A stretch of 64,000 bases of DNA, from contig OX442430.1 of the NCBI GenBank assembly GCA_949361645.1, forward strand, positions 3,428,249 to 3,492,248, written 5' to 3'. This stretch comes from Spongilla lacustris. Taxonomy: Eukaryota > Porifera > Demospongiae > Spongillida > Spongillidae. The stretch's first letter is position 1, and every line of letters begins with the position of its first letter. The notes under the pieces are model-generated. The model was not told the DNA's origin, made no database searches, and saw nothing but the letters and a program-made list of their open reading frames with translations. The position numbers and the translations under genes are program-made. Positions 25,565 to 35,689 of this stretch are shown piece by piece.

Positions 25565-25770
25565 CTAAGCCTGCTATGAGGGAGGCTTAAGGCATGATGG
25601 CTTCTGCACCCCAACACCCATATGTCTCAACTGCTATGGAAGGGATACATGCCCAACTAAGCTTTGAGCACTTGCACTTGGTATCACCAGAGTTGTGGTT
25701 GCGCACCTCGGCTGCCAGAGATGCAGATCCACTTTTCACACTCGCTTCCAATACACGTTTCTGTTGGTTG
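25565..25770 (-). pseudogene. Second LINE 3'-end fragment, abutting the previous relic
   Basis: The minus strand encodes SGSASLAAEVRNHNSGDTK, then CSKLSWACIPSIAVETYGCWGAEA. This aligns with the C-terminal part of the neighbouring relic (AALATEGRKHKAYDPK, then ELGWLCVPLVAETYGAWG). It represents the same 3' region a second time, so it is an independent 5'-truncated insertion or a diverged tandem copy. Confidence 0.7.
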
Positions 25771-25812
25771 AACGTAGTGAATTAGACAGAAACTAAGCTC
25801 CCTCCGTATGCG

Positions 25813-25863
25813 ATTGGTTGTACAGCACGTGATGTGACCACGTCGAGGTAGAGGTATATAAGG
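25813..25863 (+). promoter_or_regulatory. Promoter-like cluster (CCAAT, E-box, TATA)
   Basis: An ATTGG (inverted CCAAT) at 25813-25817, CACGTG at 25826-25831 and TATATAAGG at 25855-25863 lie in promoter order and spacing on the plus strand. A CpG-containing leader follows, with an ATG at about 25948. No recognised coding exon follows, so a transcript from here would be of unknown type. The cluster could be fortuitous. Confidence 0.3.
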
Positions 25864-25870
25864 TTATGTG

Positions 25871-28165
25871 AGCGGGAAGGAAATCAGTCTACGTTGCCAG
25901 TGCACGTGTCTGCGAACTTCACATAGTGTGCATGTTGTGTTCAGCCGGATGGCTGGTTTACGAAGGGGCAGGAGCAGTCTGCTGCGCGTTCCAGCCGGGT
26001 GGCTGGGTACGTGTGGTGATGGAATGCCTCTGTATGCATTGTGTGGCACTGAATGTTGATGTGAAGCAGGCTGTTCCTTAATGATCACTCCCACGCAGGT
26101 GAAAGCTGAAAACCCTCGCCTGAGGAACTTGTTATATGTGTATGTTGTGGTGTCCAGAGCAGTGCATAAGAAGGTTTTTTCCTCACACAACTGACAACAT
26201 ATACCACCACACACATACTGACAATACCAACCACGCATATCCACAAATACAATCACCACACAAACCACACTCAGAGCAGGGACCAACAAGCAACAGCTAC
26301 GTTAGAATTTTTAACCTAATTTATTTAGAGGTGGTGGTCCCACACCACCTCAAGGGAAAAAACCTCACTGTATGTGTTTGGTGGTGTATGTTGTATGTTG
26401 TAGTTTACATGAAGTTGGCAGTCGTGCACAGGCGACGCTGCACCAAGAGTTGTCAGTATGCATGGTGGTGTACATGTACGAGGAGGGAGTTATAGTACCC
26501 AATGGTGCCCAATACAGAGTCAGCATTGCCCTGCTGGAGTGCAATGGACACTGCATTTTTCTACCATTGGATGCCTGTTATTACATGCAAGGCTACTTCA
26601 ACTAGGTGTTGAAGTTGAAGTAGGTGGTTTTAAGACAATTAAAAATTGTCACATGCTAAAGGCCACCATACATGGTAGGTGTGAACTTTGAAGTAGAATT
26701 GGCATGTGGTTTTAAGACAAGTACAAGAGCTTATAAAGTTTCTACTTGTTGACAGAGAAGTGATTTTCACATTGGCTTCTAAGGACTTTGAGCATGAAGC
26801 AGACCCATACATGTACATGCATGCAAACAGCTGCCATATTAGGTACATTAGTGAGTTTATCTCTTTTAGTGAGAGCCCATGGACCACAGTCCGCAATTTT
26901 GCATATGTATTTAACTCCCCCCTTTTGGTGCCCCTTAATGTCATGGGCTGTAGCCCAATCACCCCTAGGAGCTAGGAAGATTGGTAACTTCTAAAAGAGC
27001 TTTAAAAGTGGTTCCAGATGAAAGCAGTCAGATGACAATGAATTATACACACTTAATGGTATGCGTACATTAGTACCACTATATTAGCTTTAAAAATTCC
27101 CTACAGAAAGTGTTTCTAAATCAGGCCAGGCCTGGCCGGCACAGTATGCAACTGCTCATTGATTGCATTGTCATCATTGCAGGTGCTTTTAAAATAGTCA
27201 TACATGAAAAATTATCCGCATTGAGGAAATTGAACATAAAATGCAAAATTGTTTTTTAAAATGCATAAAAGGTACTGAGACAGAAATGTTCTCAATGCAC
27301 CTAACCTATAATCATATATACAACTGATTGATTGATTGATTCATGTCAACTGCAGGTTATAGGAAATAATTTTATTTCTGGAGCAAGTTCATCCTCAGTA
27401 CACAAATACTTGGGCCTCGTTCTTCCCCTTCTTTGATCAGCTGGAAAAAGGTCCGTTCAGTACCGTAGCTGCGTAGCATTTTATCTATTTCTCACTGCGA
27501 AGGTTGAAATGGCTAGTCTCGTGTTGAACATGTTGCACCCGCGCTAGGTCGCTGTTATCAGTGGTGGATCTCATGCTCATTGCAATAATCTGTGAATCTA
27601 TTTACTCGTCCACCTGTGGCTAGGCTAGCCAACAGAAAGCTTTCGCTGCATGTTGCGTTAAAAGGTTTCTTTGGCTAGCGTTGGGCAAATATCGGCTAGC
27701 GTTAGGGATTCGTTTGCTAGCGTTACGTTAGGCATTCCTCGAATCGTTGGCTAGCGGTTGTAAATTCGAATCATCGTTAGCTCTTGGGAAATCACGCATA
27801 AAAAAAAATAGTCGTGTGTTATGTGTAGATCTAGATGCTCGTGTATTGCCGCATACTAGTGCGTATATGCACGTGTTTTGTTTGCATGAGTACATGTATT
27901 TCCCTATGCGTCAGCTTACTTCTTCCACGTGCAATTACATAATATAGCCTCATGTACAGCTGTGCATGCCACACTCTTTAACCACCAGTAAGGCAGTAAC
28001 AACATACAAGATGCCGGCCCGGGTTATATGTGCAACTAGGTAGGTCTATATGGTTATGGTGAGATCCCTGTGCCTGTTCACTATATCAGAAAAAAAATTA
28101 GGCATGCATGATGCACTTTTCCATGAACATTTTTTGTACCACTACAATGGACGCAGTTATACTCC
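25871..28165. other. No recognised gene
   Basis: Open frames are short and without domains. A 26120-26480 patch is rich in alternating GTGGTGT and CACCAC words that could fold on each other. At 27675-27765 the word GGCTAGCGTT recurs about four times at irregular spacing. A short CAGGCCAGGCCTGGCC palindrome at about 27123-27138 resembles the GC-rich ends of the hAT-type element at 36.7-38.1 kb. Confidence 0.35.
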
Positions 28166-28400
28166 TTCCATAGATACACATAGGTACACACCCCTTCCAA
28201 AGGTATGCACACCCTTTACAAACCCCATACATTGGTACACGCACCCTTCCCACTCCTTCCATAGGTACACACCCATTCCATATAGGTACATACCCCTTGC
28301 ATAGGTACACACCCCATCCACAGGTACACACCCCTTCCATAGGTACACACCCCTTCCATAGGTACACACCCCTTCCATAGGTACACACCCCTTTCATAGT
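28166..28400. repeat. 19-bp minisatellite
   Basis: About eleven copies of a 19-bp unit, GGTACACACCCCTTCCATA. They are degenerate at the left end and nearly identical over the last five copies. A few diverged copies of the same unit occur again at about 38320-38390, so the family is dispersed. Confidence 0.9.
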
Positions 28401-28596
28401 CCCTTCACATGAACTCATTCCATAAATGAGTCCTGCTGAGATGTGGACTAGTGGAATGGCAACAACTGATTCTGCTATACTGAACCAGCATGTTACAGAG
28501 CCATTTCTCCAACCCATTGAGCAAGAATCAGTTTGTATAGTTCCTTTTGATTAATGAGCAATCAATATCTCCAGTCACACCATCTATATATCTCTT

Positions 28597-29889
28597 CAGC
28601 GGCGGATCCAGGATTTCTGGAAGGGGGAGGGGGGGGTCTTATAACTATATTCACAAGCGGGGTTGGGTACTGGAGGGGGCGTCCCCCCTCCCGTAACAGC
28701 CAGGGGGTCTGGGGGGAGCGCTGTAAGCTCCCCCAGTGTTGTCTCGTTCCCAGACCCAAATGTACGTAACGATGATTATCGCTTACAGTATAACATCATG
28801 TACGTACTGTAAGGCCATTCCAAATGTGATTGTAGTTTCCCGTCCTCCGCCCGCATCATTATAGACCACCCGCGTAATGTCACCATTATGTCCATTATTC
28901 TGAATATGTTTGCAATTTTATTTGTTTGAGATGCTGGTAAACGTGTCACATTACAAAAAGCTTGCATGCTGCTTCTCAGACATCAACACTTACAGGCCTG
29001 GATATATAGCGCCATCATTTTCAGTTGTGCCGCCTTTTGCTCATGACGTAAGATTGCATAAGAGTGATGTAAGATTGCATCATAATTATTGTATTCATTT
29101 TTAATAATTGTATGTAAATAATGGATAATAGCCGCCCGCCCGCATGGGTTTTGGTAAAAGGTCCGGACGGGAAACTACAATCACATTTAGAATGGCCTAA
29201 GCGATAATGCTTACGTACGTTTGGGTCTGGGTACGAAACTACCCCCAGTGGGGCCTGGCCCGAAGCCCCAGCCGCTTTTTCACTTTTTCGTTCATTTAGC
29301 ATGAAAATAAGCATACTTTGATAGCGTATTCAATATTGATAGCTAGCAAGCGCAGTATTCGAATTGAGAAGCTTGCGTGAGTCAAAGTGGATATAAAGGA
29401 TAGCGAATTGAAAACTCTACGCAAAGCCATTGTGACCGTATTCTGGTCTAAACGACACACACGTTTTACCTTTAATAGTATTATATACGTACTTGATTTA
29501 GCTCTACCTGTTTCCTGAGGCAAACTATCCTCGAATTCTTTTGATCGCTTTCTTCTTGCTCGCACCATTCCGTCGCGCAGCAGTAATACTAATTAAACAC
29601 GCTTGGAGAGCCTTGGCTATAGACCCCCCCCCCCCCCCCACACACACACACACACACACACTCACACACACACTTTGGATCGAATGCTAACTCGCTAATC
29701 AGTTCACTCGCGTTCACTAAAAGCTTCGTTTTTCAACTCGTCAATCATGTAATTAATAATATTATTCATAAGTTAATTTATTCATAACTGGTCGGGCCGA
29801 GGGGGAGGGGGGGTCTTTAGAGTTTAGACCCCTTAGACCCCCCCCACCCCCCCACCCCCCCACCCCCCCACCCCCCCACCCCGCCACTG
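28597..29889. mobile_element. CA...TG-ended DNA transposon, 5-bp TSD (copy 3), carrying a nested insertion
   Basis: Begins CAGCGGCGGATCCAGGATT and ends CCGCCACTG, flanked by CTCTT on both sides (28592-28596 and 29890-29894). It shares its interior with the copy at 18565-19289, apart from a 503-bp foldback element inserted at 28739. The right end carries a C7A-type repeat (about 29837-29880) that has replaced the GGATCC part of the terminal repeat. A CA microsatellite lies at about 29640-29660. The minus-strand frame VKRVCRLDQNTVTMALRRVF is kept here too. Confidence 0.85.
28739..29241. mobile_element. Foldback element with about 110-bp arms, 9-bp TSD (copy 3)
   Basis: Starts TTGTCTCGTTCCCAGACCC and ends GGGTCTGGGTACGAAACTA, with arms of about 110 bases (shared cores GTGATTGTAGTTTCCCGTC and GATAATGCTTACGTACG in inverse). 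The target is known exactly from the uninterrupted copy at 18.7 kb. CCCCCAGTG is duplicated (28730-28738 and 29242-29250), giving a 9-bp TSD. This size and the long arms indicate a Mutator-like foldback element. No transposase is present. Confidence 0.88.
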
Positions 29890-29894
29890 CTCTT

Positions 29895-31213
29895 GATAAT
29901 TAGGCTTTACTGGCCCGGGACGAACCACAGTAGGTACTTTAATAAATTGCGTTTGCGTAGGCGGAAACTGGTGATCTAAATCTCGTCGAAAATTGTGACC
30001 GTATTTAGGAGTGCTTAAGAAGACGCGCGCTTTGTAAATTTGTTTGCAAGGTATTTAGGACTTTATTGCTAGAATACAGAGCAAAAGAGGTTGCCCGATA
30101 CACTCTTGGTATCTAAATGTAAGCCAGCATACGGCGTTATTTTGTGTGCCTCGTTGATTTCCATAGTAATCGGTCGCGATCCCTAGATTCTTAAAGCACT
30201 CACTTGAGGAAGCGTTTCCCATAGGTCTTAGACTAGATCAGGATAAAATTTAATGAGCTTTGGAAGGTGCCCAAGGGTCCATTTATCGGCACTGGTGTTT
30301 ACTGTTGGATTGCTTAGAGCTTGACATAATAATGCTTAACCTGGTATTTCTGTGTTAGAGCCCTGCGAATTAAACTTATTTTTGTTTTTTCAACGCATAG
30401 ACAATCTATTTGTCAAAGAGTTGTGTGATAGTTCTATTTAATACGCACCGAATTCGTCAAGGCACGCGTTGTACAGCATGGACCGCCATATCATTAAAAA
30501 CAGCTCAATCATATAAATACGATGGTGCCCACACAGCGTATTTTTCAAGACAATATTTTCATGTTAGTGCATCCTAGCTATGCGGCAGTAACATTGAGAA
30601 ATACATCTACCCATAACCAGCATATGCCCAGTTATTGAAGTAGCTTTGGATCAAATGGCAAGTTTGAAAATTACTGCTCTCCCTGAGCCTTGAAGTACAA
30701 AATGTTACAACAGAACAAGATAAGATAAGATAATAGTCATTAGATATTGTAGTACACTAGCTACTTAAAGGTGTAATGTGTGTAATATAGACACAGTTGC
30801 ATGGCTACCTTGAAGGTACTTTAGCTCATCTAACACCATCCATTTTCACCGATTATGTTTGCTGAACACAGTGCACCCTTGGCCTGGCTGAGAAAAGCAT
30901 CTAATGTTAAATGATGGAAATGTCAAATGATGGAACAATGCAATGGTTGTGTGCACACTCTCAGAACAAGAAGAAAATATAGCCTGGTTAAATTTTGCAT
31001 CAGACAAGCTCAGAGAGTAAAGTTAGTTAGTAAACAACATGAACACAACATTTCTATATTGCAAGATCAGCAACTTAAAGATAAGATTCTAAAGAAGGAG
31101 AACAGTTCAAGGAGGAAGATAGAAAAGAAGTTGCAATGTGTGGCAGAAAAGGACTGAAGTGGAATTATCAAATGAGTTTCCTAATATCTCATAATGAAAA
31201 ATAAATTAATGTA
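29895..31213. other. Intergenic, one Lys-rich open frame
   Basis: The only frame of note is on the plus strand at 30927-31157 (76 codons). It is rich in Lys and Gln and has a predicted helical or coiled-coil character (LKDKILKKENSSRRKIEKKL). It has no recognisable domain and no evident splice partner, and could be a stray exon of a lost transposon. Nothing else seen. Confidence 0.3.
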
Positions 31214-31218
31214 ATATT

Positions 31219-31360
31219 TGTAGCGTTGTACCGGATTATGCTCGAACAATATCTTAAATCACGCAGCTCATAACGTACCCGCACAACCTATACACGAACT
31301 CCAATAAGACGCCCCCCATCCCACAGCGCATGCGCATACATGTCCCAGTCTACTACTACA
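31219..31360 (-). repeat. 3' LTR of the Ty3/gypsy element
   Basis: A 142-bp LTR, TG...CA bounded, directly preceded (element sense) by a purine tract. It contains GCGCATGCGCAT. It differs from the 5' LTR at one visible base in the GGATTATG(C/T)(C/T)CG region. Confidence 0.93.
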
Positions 31361-31375
31361 TCCCCCTTTATAAGT

Positions 31376-34300
31376 TCAATAATAGTCTGGCCGTCTAGAT
31401 ATTCTCCCACTTCTTGTTCTTATTACATGCTCTTCTTTGGGTTCCATCCTTGGTGCTTGCCTCTCCATGCGTGGATCTTTAGCATCCCGTGTTTCCGGGT
31501 TTTCCAGGTTGTCTTTACCATTCTCTTTCTCATCTTGAGGTTCCCTATTCGATATCTCTGTATCCGCATGTTTTTCCCCTTCATCTTTCTCTTCTTCATC
31601 TTGAGGTTGTTTTTCCTCTTCTGCTACAGCCCTCTCGTCCTCCACTCTTCTTTTGCCCTGTTCATCTGCAGTTTCCTCCTCCTCTGATATCTCCCCTCCT
31701 CTCTGATCTTGGTCTTTTGGCATAAGAACTAAAGCACGCCTATTTCGTCTGAAGTTCCCTTCTTGTGTCTCCCCCACATAGGATCGTGGAGCGATCTCTT
31801 TCACAACCCTCCCCATAGTGCGACGATCCAAAATCCACACTGTATCTCCCGAGTGCAATGTAGGAAGCATCTTTACTCCATGATCTGCATCAAAATTCTT
31901 CTTTTGTCTCCCTTTTACTTGGTCATTTTTGTTCGACAGTACTGTAGGATCCGGAAGTTTGGGGACTCTCTGTTCCTGAGCCAGAGGCAAAGTGGTTCTG
32001 AGTCTCCTACACATGAGCAATTCCGCTGGACTGTAACCGATTTCAATAGGAGTCGCACGGTATATCAGCAAGGCCAAAAATGGATCTTTCTCTTTTTTCC
32101 ATAGACTCTTCACTGTTCTTACTGCCCGCTCTGCTTCCCCATTGGACTGTGGATAAAGTGGGCTACTAGTGATGTGTTCAAAACCATACTCACTACTGAA
32201 GTTCTGAAATGTTCTCGAAGAAAACTGAGGACCATTATCAGATACAACTTCCTCTGGCACTCCATGCCTTGCAAAAATGCCTTTCACTGCTCCTATCACA
32301 GCCTCTGTTGACAGACCTCCCAACCTGGTTACCTCTATAAACCTTGAATAATAGTCTACCATAAGGAGATAGCTACCCTTTTCCCATTCAAAAATATCCA
32401 TGGCAACCTTCTGCCATGGCAAGGTAGGTAAAGGTGTTGTCAACAAAGGTTCTGCTTTTTGTATCTGCTCTTTACAACATGTAGGGCACCGCTGCACTAG
32501 CTCTTCTATATGTTTTGACAATCCTGGCCACCAGACGGACTGACGGGCTCTTTCTCTGCATTTAGATATGCCCTGATGTCCTTCATGGATCTTCTTCAAC
32601 ATTTCAGGCCTCATGGATTCTGGAATAACTATTCTCGCTCCTCTCATCAACAAACCCTTTACAACTGTGAGCTCTGCAGACACCTGAGAATAAGCTCTTA
32701 CTGGTCCTGGCACCTTTTTCTTTTCAGGCCATCCATCCAAGCAGTACCTAGCGACTTGTTTGATTACTGCATCCACCTCCTGCTGCCTTCGAATCTGTTG
32801 GATACCCTTCTCTGACTTGGGGTGATACTCCATCGTGAAATCTATAAATGCATTTGTTGACTTCTGTAGCAGCAAATCCTCTGCAGTTGGCTCCGAGACT
32901 GGAGCACGAGACAATGCATCTGCAATTGCTAAATCCTTGCCTGCTACGTGGGAAATTGTGAACGAGTACCGCATCAGACGCAGTCGAAAACGTTGAACCC
33001 GTATTGGCAGTTCGTCCAAGTTCTTATTGCTGAAGAGTGGTACTAAAGGCTTGTGATCTGTCTGAAGATGAAATTGCAAGCCGATCAAATAGTCAGAGAA
33101 TCGTTCACATGCCCACGTCAAAGCTAGAGCTTCCTTTTCAATTTGTGTGTATCTTTTCTCCGTAGGCGTCATGGCCCTGGACACATATGCTATAGGACGC
33201 AACTCGCCTTTCAGCTGCTTCTGCAACAACACTGCACCAAGTCCAAAGGAGGAAGCGTCTGCAGAAACTATAGTCTCCCAAACTGGATCGAAGAAAGCCA
33301 ACACAGGTCTTGTACTCAAGGCTTCTTTTACTTCTTGAAAGGCCTTCTTTTGTGCCTCTCCCCAAATCCACATATTTCTCTTTGACAGTAGATCTCGCAG
33401 AGGCTGTGTTTTCTCTGCAACGTTGGGTGAAAATTTACTTAGCTGATTGACCATGCCGAGAAACCTACGGACATCTCCTATGTTTGTTGGTTCTGGAACT
33501 TGAAGAATCGCACTGACTTTAGCAGGATCTGGCCTGATTCCCTCACTATCAATAACCTGACCAAGAGATTTTACTTCAGGTAAGGAAAAGAAACACTTCT
33601 CTTTATTTAGGGTGAGACCAGAACGTTGGATTCTCCGAAGAACTTCATGTAGACGACTATCATGTTCTTCTTGAGTCTTGCCATGAACCAGAATATCATC
33701 CATCATGCAGAGCACTCCCTCTACCCCTGAGAGAATTGCGAGCATCCGTTTTTGAAAATGTTCTGGGGCTGATGTGATGCCGAATGGAAGCCGATGAAAA
33801 CAGAACCGCCCAAATGGTGTGACGAATGTTGTGAGTAAAGCAGATTCTGGTGATAATGGGATCTGCCAGAATCCACTGTTGGCGTCAAGCTTAGAAAACA
33901 ACTTTGCACCTGTCAACTGGGCCAATACTTGTTCCACAACAGGAAGTGGATGTCGCTCTCTACAGACACTTTCGTTTAGTCTAGACAAGTCCACACAAAT
34001 TCGCACCGAGCCATTAGCTTTTTGAGCTACCACCATCCCGGCACACCATTCTGTGGGTTCTTCGACAGGAGAGATCACCCCCAATTGCACCATCCTCTCC
34101 AGTTCTGCTTTAACTCTCGGCAGGAGTGGTATGGCAACTCGCCTAGGTGTCATCAACGCAAAGGGGCAAGCTCCTTCTCTGAGCCGAATTGTGTACTCTC
34201 CCTTCAACTTCCCCAGTCCCTTGAACAGGTTAGGGTACTGTAAAGGTATCTGATCCCCTGTGAGACTAATGCTAGCAACTCGTGTAATCAGAACCAAGGA

Positions 34301-35458
34301 CTCTATTGCAGGTCTGCCAAGTAAAGGCGTATGCAGCCCTGGCACCACGTACACTTCCTCAACAACAGTAGCATTCCTGTATGCCAGGGTAGCTTTAAGA
34401 CACCCTCTTACCGGCAACTCCTGGTTATTAGGACCATGCAGTCGTTTTTGAGCTGGGTAAAGTGTTTTTGTCTCCCTCTGGCGGCGAAGCACACTCATTG
34501 GTATAACCGTCACATCCGCGCCTGTATCCATCTTGAAGGTGACAGGTTGTCCATTGAGTTGCAAAGTCACCAACCAAGAATCATTTCTCCCTGCCCTATG
34601 GTTAGCTAGGTCATGTATATACACTGCATCCAATACTTCTGAATTGTCAGAAAACACCTCCTTCACTCTTGTAGATGACCTACACACCGCCTGAAAATGC
34701 CCAAGTTTTCCACATTTATTGCAAGTTGCATTTCTTGCTGGACAATTTCTGCGATCATGTGGGAACCCTTTCCCACAATTTGGGCATTTACTTTGTGTCC
34801 CCTGTGTTAACTGAGTTGACTTCCGTATTGCTGGTTGTGGTCCTTTTGTATGTAAGGGCTGCTGCTGCTGTCTACCAGGAGAGACTGCATCAATGTTGAC
34901 AGGCTGGGGTTGAGACTGACCACATCGAATTATTGCCTGCTGTTTCCTCACACTTTCCGCCTGCCGAGATTGTGCTACTGCTTTCTCTAAGGTAAGGTTA
35001 GGGTCCATTTGCAATTTTTCTGACAGTTGTGAATCCCGTATACCCACCACAATTCTGTCCCTAATCATTTCTCCTTGAAGCACCTTATAATCGCAAAATT
35101 CAGCCAGCCGGTAGAGATCCGTTATAAAAGCATCCACAGTTTCCCCATCTTCTTGTCTCCTTTGATTAAACTTCGCTCTTTCAAATATAACGTTTCTCCG
35201 AGGGACAAAATGAGACTCAAATTTGCCCTTTACGACACTGTACTTTTTTGAATCTTCCTCAGATAGACCGAATGACCGTAGGATATCATCCGCTTCGTCG
35301 CCCATGCTATAAATGAGATTGCTCACTTGTGTCTCCTCTTCTTTCGCGTCCAGCCCCGACACCTGGCGAAATCGCTCAAAGCGACGAATCCACTTTGGCC
35401 ATTCCTCGGGATGCGTGAAGCTAAAGTTTTCCGGTGGAGTCACCTGAAAGGTCGCCAT
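31376..35458 (-). CDS. gag-pol: Gag-Pol polyprotein of the Ty3/gypsy element
   Basis: A single 1360-residue frame. I chose the ATG at 35458 (MATFQVTPPENFSF) because the frame upstream of it runs into the LTR. Order of domains: Gag with a capsid-like region (about 1-200) and two zinc knuckles (CPNCGKGFPHDRRNC and CNKCGKLGHFQAVC, about 222-250). Then aspartic protease (DTGAD, about 309) and reverse transcriptase (about 390-600, catalytic MMDD at about 585). RNase H follows (SADASSFGLG, about 733, through TDHKPL). The integrase has a zinc-binding HEGHQG...CPTC (about 958-991) and the D,D-35-E core (MDIFEWE, DNGPQF, NGEAER; about 1020-1106). An acidic tail ends in a basic RTRSGRISRRP. Gag and Pol lie in one frame with no frameshift site, so cleavage of a single precursor is expected. 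The order RT-RH-IN and the closeness to K02A2.6-like proteins indicate the Ty3/gypsy group. Confidence 0.95.
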   Translation of the reverse strand: MATFQVTPPENFSFTHPEEWPKWIRRFERFRQVSGLDAKEEETQVSNLIYSMGDEADDILRSFGLSEEDSKKYSVVKGKFESHFVPRRNVIFERAKFNQRRQEDGETVDAFITDLYRLAEFCDYKVLQGEMIRDRIVVGIRDSQLSEKLQMDPNLTLEKAVAQSRQAESVRKQQAIIRCGQSQPQPVNIDAVSPGRQQQQPLHTKGPQPAIRKSTQLTQGTQSKCPNCGKGFPHDRRNCPARNATCNKCGKLGHFQAVCRSSTRVKEVFSDNSEVLDAVYIHDLANHRAGRNDSWLVTLQLNGQPVTFKMDTGADVTVIPMSVLRRQRETKTLYPAQKRLHGPNNQELPVRGCLKATLAYRNATVVEEVYVVPGLHTPLLGRPAIESLVLITRVASISLTGDQIPLQYPNLFKGLGKLKGEYTIRLREGACPFALMTPRRVAIPLLPRVKAELERMVQLGVISPVEEPTEWCAGMVVAQKANGSVRICVDLSRLNESVCRERHPLPVVEQVLAQLTGAKLFSKLDANSGFWQIPLSPESALLTTFVTPFGRFCFHRLPFGITSAPEHFQKRMLAILSGVEGVLCMMDDILVHGKTQEEHDSRLHEVLRRIQRSGLTLNKEKCFFSLPEVKSLGQVIDSEGIRPDPAKVSAILQVPEPTNIGDVRRFLGMVNQLSKFSPNVAEKTQPLRDLLSKRNMWIWGEAQKKAFQEVKEALSTRPVLAFFDPVWETIVSADASSFGLGAVLLQKQLKGELRPIAYVSRAMTPTEKRYTQIEKEALALTWACERFSDYLIGLQFHLQTDHKPLVPLFSNKNLDELPIRVQRFRLRLMRYSFTISHVAGKDLAIADALSRAPVSEPTAEDLLLQKSTNAFIDFTMEYHPKSEKGIQQIRRQQEVDAVIKQVARYCLDGWPEKKKVPGPVRAYSQVSAELTVVKGLLMRGARIVIPESMRPEMLKKIHEGHQGISKCRERARQSVWWPGLSKHIEELVQRCPTCCKEQIQKAEPLLTTPLPTLPWQKVAMDIFEWEKGSYLLMVDYYSRFIEVTRLGGLSTEAVIGAVKGIFARHGVPEEVVSDNGPQFSSRTFQNFSSEYGFEHITSSPLYPQSNGEAERAVRTVKSLWKKEKDPFLALLIYRATPIEIGYSPAELLMCRRLRTTLPLAQEQRVPKLPDPTVLSNKNDQVKGRQKKNFDADHGVKMLPTLHSGDTVWILDRRTMGRVVKEIAPRSYVGETQEGNFRRNRRALVLMPKDQDQRGGEISEEEETADEQGKRRVEDERAVAEEEKQPQDEEEKDEGEKHADTEISNREPQDEKENGKDNLENPETRDAKDPRMERQAPRMEPKEEHVIRTRSGRISRRPDYY

Positions 35459-35542
35459 TCCTTTGTTATAGGTAGGAGTACGGCGTCCAAACCAGCACGA
35501 CGATAAAATGAACGGAGGGTAATAATCCCACTGCGGCCACCA

Positions 35543-35684
35543 TGTAGCGTTGTACCGGATTATGCCCGAACAATATCTTAAATCACGCAGCTCATAACGT
35601 ACCCGCACAACCTATACACGAACTCCAATAAGACGCCCCCCATCCCACAGCGCATGCGCATACATGTCCCAGTCTACTACTACA
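35543..35684 (-). repeat. 5' LTR of the Ty3/gypsy element
   Basis: The 142-bp partner of the LTR at 31219-31360. On the minus strand it would carry the element promoter. The TG...CA ends and adjoining ATATT duplication are intact. Confidence 0.93.
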
Positions 35685-35689
35685 ATATT

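Larger units (their letters stand above)
31219..35684 (-). mobile_element. Full-length Ty3/gypsy LTR retrotransposon
   Basis: Identical-length 142-bp LTRs bound the element, and both begin TGTAGCG and end CTACTACA. They differ at one position by eye, so insertion was recent. The 5-bp target-site duplication ATATT is exact (31214-31218 and 35685-35689). The element lies on the minus strand. Just inside the 5' LTR is a primer-binding site starting TGGTGGCCGCAGTGGGA (35542 downward), tRNA not assigned. A polypurine tract, AAAGGGGGA, precedes the 3' LTR (about 31361-31369). One uninterrupted gag-pol frame fills the interior. All visible parts needed for transposition are present, so it may be or recently have been active. 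Very short LTRs are the unusual point. Confidence 0.95.

Noticed and set aside
31340..34899. Numerous plus-strand frames of 60-115 codons
   Set aside because: Antisense shadows of the intact gag-pol frame of the Ty3/gypsy element.
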